Under the pieces are notes generated by a model. That model was not told the DNA's origin. It did not search any database and worked only from the letters and a program-made list of their open reading frames with translations. A stretch of 64,000 nt of DNA from Tillus elongatus (taxonomy: Eukaryota; Arthropoda; Insecta; Coleoptera; Cleridae): contig OZ023262.1 in assembly GCA_964006375.1 (NCBI GenBank), forward strand, positions 200,036,778 through 200,100,777, read 5' to 3'. How positions within the stretch are numbered: position 1 is the first letter of the stretch; each line of letters starts with the position of its first letter. Shown one piece after another: positions 1 through 14,085 of the stretch. Position numbers and translations under genes: made by a program.

Positions 1-795
1 AGTATTTGCACTAGTATGCTCTAAGAAGTGTTATGTTACAAACTGAAAGATATACGCTAGTGTTCAATCAGATCCATACTAAATCAGTAATAAGACGGAG
101 GGCGTAGTAGAGAGGATGTGTACATCACTCTAAATACTAAAAGCAACGTGACTATGGACAATTGGTTCACTGGGTATGACACGATGAAAAAAATGCTCCT
201 GTTGTTGGTACTTTACGAAAAAAAGGGTACCCGATAGAATTTACAAATCCAAGAAATAAAGAAACTGGTTCTACAATATTCGGCTTCCAAGAGGACATTA
301 GCATATTGTCATATTCCACAGAAAGAACAAGTGCCTGTACTTCTCGCAAGTTTTAAAGCTCTAGCGTCGTTTTTAAGAAATATCTAATTTTCTCGGGACA
401 AATTATCTGGGGCAAATCTTTAAAGTCATGTCGAATACCTTTATTATAGCGAAAAGCATACTGATTGAAGCAAGTGTGTAGCTTCAATAATAACAAAGAT
501 TCCTATTTTTTCTAGTGTGTGCCCTGTCTTACCGTCGATCTTACGTAGTTCTCCTAGTCTTGATAGGCTTCCAAGGCGGATGTTGTAGCCCGGTTTTACT
601 CTTATTAGCATTAAAAAAAAAGAAACAAAATCATACCGCAAAAAAAACTATAAAAACAATGTAAAAAATATAAAGAAAAACTTCAACATTTTTTATTACA
701 AAATACCTATGTTTTTGTATCCATGAGTGTGTATATGAAAAAAACTCTTGTTAGTGACTCAATATATGTGTGAATATATATGTATATTTTATGTA
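1..795. other. no recognisable feature
   Basis: AT-rich sequence with only short random-looking open frames. Confidence 0.6.
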
Positions 796-2046
796 TACAG
801 GGTGACTCACAACTCAATGGACACAGATTGTATGCGTGTAGATGTTATCAATACATGCAGATTTTTTATATACAATTTTTCTCGGACGCCCATGGTTGGT
901 AAGTAATTTACCTTGGAAAATTCTTTAATAATTACAAGAAACAACTGTGTTGCAGCAATGCCCCAACATAGAACAACCAAATTTGATATATGGTTTTGTT
1001 TTAGTCACGTCGTTATTTGACAAGAACTTGAATCAGATATAAACTCACAAAGGCGTGAATTAGGGGTGGGTCACCCTTTAAATGACATGGTTTTTTCAAA
1101 CCTCAACCTAACTATATACTCAACACCAGTTTAAAGCACACTAAATTTTGTATTTATCCACTTGTTAATTTTTCAATAACCCATCCGTTTTTAAGAAAAA
1201 ATTGAGATTCTTAGAGTTAAGATCAAAACAAAATTATGTCGCTTGAAAACTTTTTTTATATTTCAACAACACACCAGAGCGCTTATAGCCTAAATACTAT
1301 CGTACAGTGGGTGTCGATCAGCAGGAAAGAGGCAACTTGTTAATTGTGGACTTGAAGGTTTGGAGGTTCGGAGGAGAAGAAAAAACATGTTCCGGCAAGG
1401 AATTCCACAACTTGGAAGTCTATGGGATAAAAGATCGGGCATACCAAATGTTCTATGTCTGGTGACGTGGACAGTAAAAGGGTGCATTCGCTCTGTTCCC
1501 TTGCAGATATGTTGGAGGCAGCAGGTTGAGGAACTATGGAAGAAAGCTCCTCTGAGCAGTGCCCGTGCAGATATCTATAAAAGAGTGAGAGACGTCACCA
1601 ACGGCACGTCGGTGGGCAAGGGATAGCAGCCTTTGAGTGAGGGTAGTGTCACCGATGAGACGTCTGAATTGAGTCCAGGATAGCGAGTGTAGAAGCGGCA
1701 GTGGCACCCCAAACTTTATAAGACATTGACATATATAACATTTATCAAACCCTATTGAAGACTGTATGTGACTTTATAGGAAAATAATTTATTTCTAGTC
1801 GATATAATTAGTTTTTACTTCATCTCACGACGTTGATAAAAGAAAACCATCTACCAAATTTGCTTGTTTTATGTTGGGGCATTGCTGCAATACAGCTGTT
1901 TCTTGTAATTATTAAAGAATCTCCCCAGGTCAATATCTCGGTAACCATGGGCGTAGGAGAAAAATTTTATATAAAAAGTCGGCATGTTTTGAGGTCATCT
2001 ACACGCATACATTCTGTGTCGATTGCGTTACGAATCACCCTGTATA
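796..2046. mobile_element. non-autonomous DNA transposon with long TIRs
   Basis: About 1.25 kb. The left end (TACAGGGTGACTC..., 796-about 1020) is matched by the reverse complement of the right end (about 1825-2046, ...GAATCACCCTGTA) over roughly 220 bp with moderate divergence, including GTATGCGTGTAGATG and CAGCAATGCCCCAACATA. TA flanks both ends, fitting Tc1/mariner-type integration. The centre has no transposase. Confidence 0.8.
1290..1690. other. internal cargo of the TIR element
   Basis: The segment is less AT-rich than its surroundings. It is open in one plus frame from 1360 to 1626 (88 codons, rich in Arg, Trp and Ser) without a recognisable domain. It may be captured sequence or a remnant of the parent element's gene; I cannot tell which. 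Confidence 0.3.
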
Positions 2047-3964
2047 ATAAATAGACAATAATTATTTTAAGAGCTATATCTAGAATTGGTCACATAAAAA
2101 AACTTCACTTCGCGGAAGCAGAATGTTCATACGGTCAGTGTTCTCGAAATTGCTCACTGTAAAAAATAGTGTTATTCAGATAAAACTAATTAGAGTGTGT
2201 GGTCACTAGATGTTAGCATCTGAGAGATATTAGCATCTGAGATCATCCCTGGATTCACGCACACACTAAGTTGTTCATACATACCAGTTGAAATTGGAAC
2301 ATACTGTATAAATTTTACATTTTACATATTATATCCTTTCTATTGCGCATTTTCTTACAGTACCTACTTTTAACCGTACGGGTCTCCGAATTAACTCCTT
2401 TAGGATAAAATTAACACAAAGCTAGAAACGCTGTTTATATTTTGTACATTCCATTCCAGGCTAAATTCATTAATAATTTTCCCCTAAAATTCTTATCAGA
2501 TAAGAGCACCGCGCCTAGAGAGAGAATTATTCGTCGAGGGTTGTTTGATATATAACTGCTATTTCACAAATAAAATATTTTTATGACACTCATTTATGGA
2601 AATTCTCCGAGACATGCAAATTGTAAGTCTAGATATATTTTTATTATTTTTATATTCAAAAAATTCACTTACGTTGGAAGGAAACTCTGATAAGAATATT
2701 AATGGTAGCTATTCAGCAGTTTTGTTATGTTTGCATTTCAAAGATGATATAAATACTTCTTGGTTCGATGCTCAATCAGATAACAAAACGTTGCCCCTGT
2801 CAAAATAAATAACGATGGCTATAAAAAATATTCCAGGAATTTATTTCGCAGTAGTTGGCTTTTACTGTTTACTTCACTTTATTGGTTATTTTCAGTAGCT
2901 GAGTAAAAAGTATTAAGCATCCAAAATTAATAGTGGTCATGCAATAACAAAAAATTGGGGGTAGAACTTCGCTCAATTTTTCATAAGGGCCTCTCTGGTT
3001 TTTCCTCACTTCAGCCCATCACTTTTTAAAATTATTAGCAATTAGCATTTTCCCGAAATTTCGTCTGAGTGAGCATTGGTTGGTTGAACTGAATAAACCA
3101 GAACGTATTATTTTATATACCATCTTGCACACTTAGGAGTTGACCTTACAAAAATACTAATTGTCTCGTAGCATGCTTGTGTTAAGTTTCAATTGAACGT
3201 ATGGAACCAAACAGATTTCCCAATAAAATATATTTCCATACCCTTGCAATACAGGGGTTGAATTTTGCGAAACGCTGAACTAGTTATTTCATTATATGTA
3301 TTGTATCGTATTCATTCTAAGTTTCACGTAAATCCGATTAAAAAATTCTTTGAAAAATGTTACAACCTCTTATACCCTTTTAGCGGTTGAATAAAAACAA
3401 TCAATACTTCTACTACTTCTGTAGAAGCCGAAAGAATACATATAAAATATTTGGCGTCGATATATACAATGATATAGATTTTCATAGAGGAGAAACATTA
3501 CTCACGGATATAAAGGTCTTACATTTCTTACCGAAAGCTGAACTATAAGAAACTGTTTCGTTAGGAACAGAAACAAAACTGTGTGGCATCTCACAAACTT
3601 GGAGACACTTTACATCTAAAAGACGCAACAAGACACTTATAAAAACTGTAATTACATGGTCATATTATGAAAACATTGTAATAATTTAAGAAGAGAAGAC
3701 GCAGTTTTACTTGCTATCAAGGTTTTTGTAATAGACATTTGAGTCTCTATGGATGTTAAAGAAATCCAGAGCTGCCAAGGAAAAAAAATGGTAAATGAGA
3801 GAGAAACTCAGAAGCACCACAGTGTATGTGGCCATAGAATAACCACCATATTAAAGGATCACACAGGTCTTAAACCATTGACTAAAAATCATCATCAACG
3901 GTCTTCATGGTCACATCTTGTACTACTGACAGATGTTTTGAAGAAGACATAAAATATCTCAGTC
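2047..3964. other. no recognisable feature
   Basis: AT-rich, no TIR pair or domain seen. The open frame at 3749-3952 lacks any family motif. Confidence 0.5.
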
Positions 3965-4165
<201 letters not shown>

Positions 4166-4170
4166 TTATT

Positions 4171-4450
4171 TGTTTGATGTACTTTTTGTGATTTTTTATT
4201 TGGTTACGTGGACTGCAGTTTCGCACCGTCCCGGTTCATCATCAGCACGCTACTGACTATGATCCTTCCTGTGTGGTCCATGTCTGAGATTGTACGTGAC
4301 GTCTGCTCGTTGCGCTTCTATTGATCGGTTTCCTGTAAACCACATAGGAACGATCATAGTCAGTAGCGTGCTGATGATGAACCGGGACGGTTCAAAACTG
4401 CACACCATGTAACCAAATAAAAAATCACAAAAAGTACAGCAAACAAATAA
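4171..4450. mobile_element. palindromic element, third hammerhead-like family, copy 1
   Basis: Arms 4171-4285 and 4335-4450 are inverted copies around a loop of about 50 bp. On the minus strand the left arm reads CTGATGA (4245-4239), GAACC..GGTGC, GAAAC (4222-4218). The right arm reads CTGATGA at 4371, GAACC/GGTTC, then AAAAC. Known hammerhead boxes are recognisable, but one arm has lost the GAAA G. Confidence 0.6.
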
Positions 4451-4488
4451 AATGTATATTTAAAAGTGATTACAGTGTAGTGCAACAT

Positions 4489-4492
<4 letters not shown>

Positions 4493-4557
<65 letters not shown>
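4493..4557. repeat. (TA)n array
   Basis: Within tandem unit 1 of the 4.2-kb duplication; shorter than its partner at 5060. Confidence 0.95.
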
Positions 4558-4559
<2 letters not shown>

Positions 4560-4779
4560 CAACATACCAAACCGCTAGGAAACCGAACCAACATAATCAA
4601 TGACCTTGCACTCGTGAAGGTATATCCTCAGGCGTCAGTCCTAAGCATATCTTAAGAACCCAATATAAGTAAAAGTGTAAAAGTTCAGTGCAACGAGTTT
4701 TAATCGATAATGCGTTCAAAATGCATCTTGTTCAAGACTTCAGACCCAACGATTATGAAAGTCGATTGGAATTCAGTTG

Positions 4780-5015
4780 CTGCAGTTTCGCACCGTCCCG
4801 GTTCATCATCAGCACGCTACTGACTATGATCCTTCCTGTGTGGTCCATGTCTGAGATTGTACGTGACGTCTGCTCGTTGCGCTTCTATTGATCGGTTTCC
4901 TGCAAACCACATAGGAACGATCATAGTCAGTAGCGTGCTGATGATGAACCGGGACGGTTCAAAACTGCACTCCATGTAACCAAATAAAAAATCACAAAAA
5001 GTACAGCAAACAAAT
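4780..5015. mobile_element. palindromic element, third family, copy 2 (left arm truncated)
   Basis: Same palindrome as 4171-4450, starting at the CTGCAG where the tandem unit begins, so the outer part of its left arm is missing. The CTGATGA boxes on both strands are intact. Confidence 0.58.
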
Positions 5016-5055
5016 AAAATGTATATTTAAAAGCGATTACAGTGTAGTGCAACAT

Positions 5056-5059
<4 letters not shown>

Positions 5060-5149
<90 letters not shown>
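5060..5149. repeat. (TA)n array
   Basis: Same position as 4493-4557 in tandem unit 2, about 25 bp longer. Confidence 0.95.
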
Positions 5150-5151
<2 letters not shown>

Positions 5152-5701
5152 ACATACCAAACCGCTAGGAAACCGAACCAACATAATCAATGACCTTGCA
5201 CTCGTGAAGGTATATCCTCAGGCGTCAGTCCTAAGCATATCTTAAGAACCCAATATAAGTAAAAGTGTAAAAGTTCAGTGCAACGAGTTTTAATCGATAA
5301 TGCGTTTAAAATGCATCTTGTTCAAGACTTCAAGCCCAGTGATTTTGAAAGTCGATTGGAATTCACTTGAATGATAACCCAGAATTCGTCAATCAAATTA
5401 TGTGGAGTCATGAATCTCGGTCCCACAATAACGGACCGTAAACCGATATTATAGCTACTACTGGTCTAACAAAATCCTCATTGGCTCCGTGAAACTCACT
5501 TCCTAAATATTTAAGAAATTAATGTCTGGTGCGGCCTTTTTGATCGAAAGTTAATAGGGCCATACTTTTATGAAGGTACTTTAAACGGTCAAAGGTTAGT
5601 TAGTTCTTAGGGCAGTATATGGCAGCGGCAGGTTGCCATTCGCACATTTTTCTGTGATTTACGGTTAAAGGTATTTGAGTCCTTTAGGAAATGTTATGCC
5701 A

Positions 5702-6067
5702 ACGCTTTTGGAAAAAGTTGCTCATTGTCTTACCATGTGGTGGCAACAAGAGAATGCTCCTCCTCATAACTGCGGATTTGTTACCGAGTTCTTGGGCAAT
5801 AATTTTGGAAGATACTAGATTGGTAGATGGATGTCTTGTTGGTCGCCTGACATGACACATCTTAATTATTATTCCTTATGGGGGCATTTAAAGGAAGTTG
5901 TTTATGCCGAAGCACCGAATAATTTGGTTGACTTAAAAACGAAGATTACTTGCGCCTGTCGAGAAATAGCCCCAGGTGTAATAAAAAATGCCTGCAGTAA
6001 AGAACTTCTTAACATATATCGATGGTGTCAAGCAGAAAATGGTCGTCCGTGTAAGCACCTCTCATAA
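5702..6067 (+). pseudogene. Tc1/mariner (IS630)-type transposase, C-terminal remnant
   Basis: One frame with a single stop (about 5816) covers the last third of a DDE transposase of the kind common in insects. It has WWQQENAPPH, in place of the usual Asp-Gly-Ala-Pro-Pro-His around the second catalytic Asp, then FVTEFLGNNF, IGRWM, SPDMTHLNYYSLWGHLK and the closing PGVIKNACSK. In the family these parts lie around the second and third acidic residues. The Asp of the second motif is replaced (QEN), so the copy is dead even apart from the stop. The amino-terminal two thirds are absent. Confidence 0.75.
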
Positions 6068-6410
6068 TTTTCTGCTTTAAAGTTGTGTTTAAAATTATGT
6101 TCAACTTACATTCACATTTTATTAAAGTAAAATTTAATTTTTTGTTAATTATTTCAGAAACACTTAGTATTAGGTAAAAAAACTATTATACATTTTTGTT
6201 AAAGAATTTAATGAAGGATTGAAAGATAAGGAAAAATACAGTCTTATTTGAAAAAAATTATTCAATACAAAAATTTCTACTTTGTATAGAAAAACACATT
6301 TGCACTGATATCAGTTTTTCAATCTAAGAACACTGTGCATCTTTTTTTTATATCATGTACCGGGGCCAAGGTATTGACTGTTTAAATAGAGTTGGGGCAC
6401 CCCGTATGTA

Positions 6411-7995
<1,585 letters not shown>

Positions 7996-8067
<72 letters not shown>
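7996..8067. repeat. (TA)n array
   Basis: Preceded by TTTCAATTTTTATGTTTA, the left-half junction of the TA-array repeat. Confidence 0.95.
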
Positions 8068-8068
<1 letters not shown>

Positions 8069-8077
8069 TTTATTTTT

Positions 8078-8144
8078 TGCTGTACTTATTGTGATTTTTT
8101 ATTTACGTGGACTGCAGTTTCGAACCAAGTAGACAAATAAAAAT

Positions 8145-8148
<4 letters not shown>
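8078..8148. repeat. degenerate fragment of the third palindromic family
   Basis: Shares GTACTTATTGTGATTTTTTA and GTGGACTGCAGTTTCG with the arms at 4180-4225, then collapses to a short inverted copy. It is flanked on both sides by TA arrays. Confidence 0.5.

Positions 8149-8234
<86 letters not shown>
8149..8234. repeat. (TA)n array
   Basis: Immediately after the degenerate third-family fragment. Confidence 0.95.
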
Positions 8235-8236
<2 letters not shown>

Positions 8237-8383
8237 CTACTGAAATCTCACGTTTCGTTCAGATTTTGGCTATTACGTTAAGTCAATTAATTTAGATATG
8301 TTTTGATTATTGCTTGTATAACACACTGATAAGCTCAAATAAGAGCGAAACTAGTATGTGTTTCCAGTAATAATCTGGATGTA

Positions 8384-8389
<6 letters not shown>

Positions 8390-8461
<72 letters not shown>
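8390..8461. repeat. (TA)n array
   Basis: Start of the repeat copy at 8390-8600. Confidence 0.95.
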
Positions 8462-8465
<4 letters not shown>

Positions 8466-8600
8466 AACATAAAAATTGAAACTAGCCCCGGTTATAGGTT
8501 CTAAGAGTTCTAGTAGCCTATTTGAAAAAACTTTTTCAAAATACAGAAGTCGGGATCTCCGCATTAGTGATTTTTTTCTACGAAAATGCACTAATATATC
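8390..8600 (+). repeat. TA-array repeat, right half
   Basis: (TA)n, AAAAATTGAAACTAGCCCCG, then AAGTCGGGATCTCCGCATTA and TTTTTTCTACGAAAATGCAC. Confidence 0.72.
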
Positions 8601-8769
8601 GAAAAGAGGGATCTGACCTACATATTATTAAACGTAGCGGTCCCTCTGACCACTAGGTTAGGTTGAGTTGTCACGTTAGTGCTCTATTTTAGTCCCTCTA
8701 TTGCCGCCTTAGGTAAACTGTGGCTTATGTATAATTGTTTTATATTTTACCAATCAAATCCAGCCTATT

Positions 8770-10330
8770 ACAGAATTCTATGATTTAGGGAAAAAGTTGG
8801 TCCATATTTCCTGGTGCAACTTGGGTCTTGCCAGGGAGGGGGTGCCTAATTCTGTTCGCTGCCAGACAGGTACATAGCACATGCTTTGCTGTTTCGTTAT
8901 TCTTCATACACAGTCAACACAAGGGTTTATGTCCAAAAAGAATTATGTGCAGTGGTGACGAAGCCAACAATGTCCTGTGCAGACGCCGACCAGAGTTTTA
9001 TCTGTTCCCTGTTTAACACTAGAAGCTTATGTTTGTAGATTTTGCTATTCTTGAAGCGTCCTTGCATCCATCCAAGTCTTCAAGATGCGTTTTGCTGTGT
9101 ACCTGTTTCCTGTTCAAGACTAGAAGGTTATCTTCGTAGATGTTGCCATTTTGCAGTGTCTTTACATCCATCTAGGTCTGTAGAGTGCTTAGATGTATAT
9201 AAACATATGCCCAGCGTAGGACTTGATCTGATATAACTCACTTCAGCACCTACCCTGGCATGAGCGTCGGCCACTTCAGTGTCACTAAGGTTCAAATGCC
9301 CCAGTGCTGAGACCAGAGATACCTCGTCGCTCCCCAGATCGTTTAGTGGAGTTTTACAACTTCATACTGCTTTTGAGTCAAGTACTTTTATAGCAGTTTG
9401 GCTGTCGAAAATTTTAATTTTTGATCGTTTTGTTTCGTCTCACTCGTGCACATCTTGATTGTATATACTTTTTCTCGGTATGGTCGCATGCTTGCCAGCT
9501 TCTGCGCTTGATTCGTGAAGACATACGTCTACTGTAGCCGTGATCTTTCCTCCACGGGATCTTTTGACTCCAATCTCGCTCCTGCTTATCTAGAAGTGCA
9601 ATTTAGAGGGACAGGTTGCTGCAGACATTTGTAAGCATCAGATATGGGATCAGTCCCACCATCTCGTGACTTTCAATGTCATCAAGGAGTCCAGTTTTTT
9701 TTGGTGCTGATTTCCTCCGACATGCCGTCCGCTGTCTGTTTAAGTCTGTACTTTGCCCACCTAGCTTCGTGCTCCAGCCATTAGTAAAGGTCTGAGATAT
9801 CTAGGAAGACTTCCAGGGGGGCTGATGGTGTGGTGCTCAGTGCGCCCGATATCATCAGACACGCTTGTCTGTGTATCTGGGTTGGCTTGGGCTTCGCAGT
9901 GCCACGAAAAACCCAAAACATATGCTGGTGGCTTATCCCCCAGTTGTTTCCACAGATTCTTCGATATGTCCACAGGCACAACTTTTCACGTGTATTACTT
10001 TATTCAACAATAGTTAAGGGTTCATTCTAAAGCACTCCTCAGATAGTTTGCCTGGTCCCCAAATGAAATGTTTCCCCATAAAAACTGGTTGTTTTATATT
10101 GTCCAACCTTCTCCTTCTGGTGATAGAGACAATGTTTATTCTGCGAGGTTTTATAGACCTCTTCTCCCTCTGGCACCAGTTGCTTACTACCGCTAGTGTT
10201 TTTTAAGAGTTCTTTAAAGTACCTGTTCAGGTGTACCTCTAACCAATACGATAGAATCGTCAGCATACGCCTATATATCAACGACCGACAGTTGAGGATG
10301 GCCAGCAAATCATCAAGTAACAATAATTAA
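8770..10330 (-). pseudogene. non-LTR retrotransposon (R1/Jockey/I-like) RT end and RNase H
   Basis: Minus strand, 5'-truncated within the reverse transcriptase. The catalytic box is readable as AYADDSIVLVRGTPEQVL near 10255, interrupted by a stop just before. The connection region reads RQACLMISGALSTTPSAPLE (about 9860), EHEARWAKYRLKQTADG follows, then RNase H as KIKIFDSQTAIKVLDSKAV and GHLNLSDTEVADAHARVGAE (9410-9240). A C-terminal Cys/His stretch with ETAKHVLC.C comes near 8900. RNase H after the RT points to R1, I or related clades. Frameshifts are numerous, so this is an old dead-on-arrival copy. Confidence 0.78.
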
Positions 10331-10627
10331 AAACTGAAATTGATAAAGTAAATGCTAAAAATATGTGTACAACTTTTTGCAATAATCCAATCTCTTACAG
10401 AAGTATGTGCCACACATAATGCATGCAACGACTATTTTTGCTAATGGTAAGCTAAAATAAATGTGTTGTTTTTATCAATTTCTACCAATTCTTACTACCA
10501 ATCTCTCTACTAATTTTTAGTTTTACCTTTGCTGAATAAGAGAAAATGGAAAAAATGTCCTTGAGGTTTCAAGCTGTCTTCTCAAAAACAAGGGTATATA
10601 AAATTACTAAAAAGGGGAACTATATAA

Positions 10628-11085
10628 AATAGTGCTGCAAATTAAATCATAACTTTCACATAGCTCAACCCCTAATTTAATTTCAGCGCAGGATACCAGA
10701 TCTTTGGCGAAATTGGAAGTTTTATAATAAACAAACCGAAAACCTTATATTACTCGAGTTTTAACAAAAAACTGTCAATTTTCAGCAAATCATCGCCCAT
10801 TCATCCCCTACCCACTGGAGCAAATTTACCCAAAAACAATCCGAATCGTTCGTTTATCGGGTGTAACTATATACCAAATTTGAAGGCCATATCTCAAATA
10901 TCTCGTTCTAAAGTTATCTGGGCTACAAACAAACAGACAGACATACAGACCAACAGACACAAAAAATGTTTGTTCTCAAATCATATTTTCAATGTTTCGG
11001 CATTTTTCATGCCGTTTAAGCGAAAAATTTTTTTCAAATTTTTGTTGTTGATGCCATACTACCACACGACGTGGAAGTAAAATTG
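10628..11085 (+). repeat. AGTGCTGCAAATT repeat family, copy 1
   Basis: Starts AGTGCTGCAAATTAAATCAT and ends near a short hairpin, CCACACGACGTGG, followed by AAGTAAAA. It contains the run GACAGACATACAGACC and GTACCAAATTTGAAG-like text seen in the copies at 25961 and 61019. The class is unknown; it may be a non-LTR 3' end. Confidence 0.6.
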
Positions 11086-11129
11086 AGCAAAAAGTGTGTA
11101 CTAAACTATAATAGACGAAAATTCTTATA

Positions 11130-12048
11130 AGTGCATAAAAAGTTTATTTGGTGAGTACCTGCCTTTTGCAAGTGGCTTGGATAAGTTCGTTAGCCAGGAA
11201 ATTCGTACCAGGTTTTCCCGGAAAATGTTGTTGTTTTATTTCTAAAAAAAATTACATCTCCGGAAATAACAAAGTAAAGGCAACCAAATTTGGTACGCGT
11301 ATTTGCATTACAGAGTGAACCGCGTACAAAAACTTAGGTCTATAGCTTTAAAGGCAAAGAAGTTATGGGCAGTTAAAGAAACAAATTTGGGAGTTGTCCT
11401 CAAAACGTCAAACTCGCAATTTTAAACGTCAAAATTGGCAATGTTTAGGCAAAGAACGTGAAACAAATACGGATTGTGACCAGGAAATGTTGCAAGAAGA
11501 ATGTTCTGCGAACCCTTAAGTTTCAGATTCAACCGTCATTGCCCTTCATTTTACTAAAATGTTTACAGAAAATTCATTTTAAATATACCCTTTCTCTGAT
11601 GCTTTGGCTGTCGGTTTAGTTAAGTTGATGCTTTCGCTTTAGGTTTAGTGAAGTTTATGGTTTAACGGTCTATAATTTTTAGCTAATTTTCGTAAAACAA
11701 ATTCGTTAATGCATTTTTGTATTTTTTATCGAAATATGATGCATGTTTGTAACAAAAAATCTGGGCGCAGTAAGTGCGTTTTGGTAGCGAATTTTCATTA
11801 AATCCTTCAAATTTCAATAACCCAATTTGCTATTAACGAAAGGTTTGTTGGCTAAGAAACTAACATTTAAGTTTGTTTTCGGAAAATTTTTGTACATTTT
11901 CAAACAAAAAGTAATTTTGATAAAGTATAGTACATTGTTTATACTACATAGGCTATACCGGTAATCAGATTGACGCCTGCTCGCATTTGCTATTAAAAAC
12001 ATTTTTATGAAAATCCGCTACAATAACGCACTTGCTGCGTCCAGACTT
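11130..12048 (-). repeat. TA-array repeat family, long variant, right half
   Basis: From GCAAGTGGCTTGGATAAGTT to CATAACGCACTTGCTGCGTCC. It includes a 285-bp inner unit (11764-12048) bounded by the inverted ends GCGCAGTAAGTGCGTTTTGG and ATAACGCACTTGCTGCGTCC. The same text recurs at 12730-13625 and 56590-58147. Confidence 0.75.
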
Positions 12049-12713
12049 TTTACATGCTTAACTCGACTGTCCAACTTAACGCGTTAAAGCGCACAATACC
12101 CAACCGTGAGCAATAATCGAATACACAAAATACCAAAGTGACCCTATTTGTCCAGTTATTCATATTCACAAGCTACTAGAATCATTGATTGTTGGAATGC
12201 CCAGTGGCTTAGTATATATTTTTTTCAAATCTAGAATAATAACTTATTTCTAAAAGCAGAAAACATTTATACAATACTTTATAATTTGACGATGAAATAC
12301 ATAGATGAATATTTTTATAGGCAATATAAAAATATAAAAAATATAATTACTTCTACGAAATTTCTGGTGCGTTGAAAAATCTTGATAATATAAAAATTTA
12401 AAGAACCCTAATATTAAAATTCTGTAAATATCCTTTTATGAATCACCTAATAAATTAAAAATAATCAGGTTAAAATTATTCATAAGATCAACTGTTACCG
12501 TTACCAGATAATGTTTACACGCATGATATTTATACAAAAATTATAGAAGGATTATTCACCTTTTCTCTATTAGACCACAGTGTGCTCTGCGTCACTTAAA
12601 TACATATGCGAATATAATACCTATAACAGAATTGAAGAAAATATATACTGTGTGACATAGAAATTGCAACACATGACCAGATGCCTTTTTATTTTTAGTG
12701 AATTTCCTTACTA

Positions 12714-12727
12714 ATGGGGAGATCCGT

Positions 12728-12824
<97 letters not shown>

Positions 12825-13625
12825 ATGCTATATATCTCCGTAAATAACAAACCAAGGGTAACCAAATTTTGTACTTGTATTTGTATTCTAAATGGTGAAC
12901 CCTGTACTAAAACTTAGGTCTCTAGATTTAGAGACAAAAAAGTTATTGGCATTTAAAGGAAACAATTTTGGAGTTTTACTCAAGACGTCAAAGTCGCGAT
13001 TTGAAACGTCAAAATTGGCAATGCTTAGGCAAAGAACGTGAAACAAATACGAATCTTGAAAGGGAAATGTTGCAAGAAGAGTGTTCTGCCAACCCTTAAG
13101 TTTAAGCTTCAACCGTCATTGCCCTTCAGTTTACTTAAATATTTACAGAAAGTTCGTTTCAAATAGACCCTTTCTCTGATGCTTTGGCTGTCGGTTTAGT
13201 TAGGTTTATACTTTCGCTGTAGGTTTAGTTAAGTTTATGGTTTAACGTTCTATAATTTTTAGCTAATTTTCGTAGAACAAATTCGTTAATGTATTTTTGC
13301 ATTTTTTACCGAAATGCGATGCATATTTGTAAGAAGTAATCTGGACGCAGTAAGTGTGTTTTGGTAGCGAATTTTCATGAAATCCTTCAAATTTCAAAAA
13401 CTCAATTTGCTATTAGCGTAAGGTTTGTTGGCTAGGAAACCAACATTTAAGTTTCTTTTCGGAAAATGTTTGTAATTTTTTCCAACAATAAGTAATTTTG
13501 GTAAAATATAGTACGTTGTTTCTACTACATAGGCCATACCGATAATCAGATTGATGCCTGCTCGCATTTGCCATTAAAAACATTTTAATGAAAATTCACT
13601 TCCATAACGCACTTGCTGCGTCCAG
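12714..13625 (-). repeat. TA-array repeat family, long variant, second copy
   Basis: Begins with a (TA)n array and then aligns with 11270-12048 almost throughout (AACGTCAAAATTGGCAATG, CCCTTTCTCTGATGCTTTGG), ending at the same TIR. The inner TIR-bounded unit lies at about 13342-13625. Confidence 0.78.
12730..12821. repeat. (TA)n array
   Basis: Start of the long-variant copy at 12714-13625; preceded by CTAATGGGGAGATCCGTG, a family left-end fragment. Confidence 0.95.
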
Positions 13626-13974
13626 ACTTTTTTATAGTTTATCTACCTTGTAATTGTAGTAAACAATAACAATCAGAACTTTTTATACTTATATAACTGT
13701 AATTCTTAAGTTTGTACTTCCACCGCCACTGTCTTTCATTTTACTAAAATATTTGCGGAAAGAATCATTTCACATGGACCCTTTCTCTGATGCTGCACCG
13801 TTAGTTTAAGTTATAGAGTTCGTGATTTAATACTCTATCATTTTTAGCGAATTTTCGTAAAAAAGTTGAGCTTGTTGAGATTGCGACTTTTGGATTGTAC
13901 TCCTCTAGACCTAATTATGGAAATAAATTTAAATATGTTGACGCATTTGCTTTATGGTAATGAATAAAATATCA

Positions 13975-14085
13975 ATATGCATTGCGAAAGGAATACTGGC
14001 ACAGCAAGTGCGTTGTGAGAACGGTTAAGGTAAGGACTTGATTGAAAACTAAATTTAAAAATACCGATGCAGCAACTGTGTTATG
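13975..14085 (+). repeat. two further units of the TIR-core minisatellite
   Basis: GGCACAGCAAGTGCGTTGTG (about 13997) and GATGCAGCAACTGTGTTATG (about 14063) are spaced like the units at 15145-15550. Confidence 0.5.

Larger units (their letters stand above)
4213..5370 (+). repeat. tandem duplication of ~570-590 bp containing the palindrome
   Basis: Unit 1 (4213-4779) and unit 2 (4780-about 5370) both run from CTGCAGTTTCGCACC through the palindrome, a (TA)n array, AACATACCAAACCGCTAGGA and on to GTCGATTGGAATTCA. They differ by few substitutions and by TA-array length, so the duplication is recent. Confidence 0.85.

Noticed and set aside
9825..10030. Plus-strand frames over the LINE remnant at 9.8-10.0 kb
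   Set aside because: The minus strand holds the RT connection motif; the plus frames are shadows.
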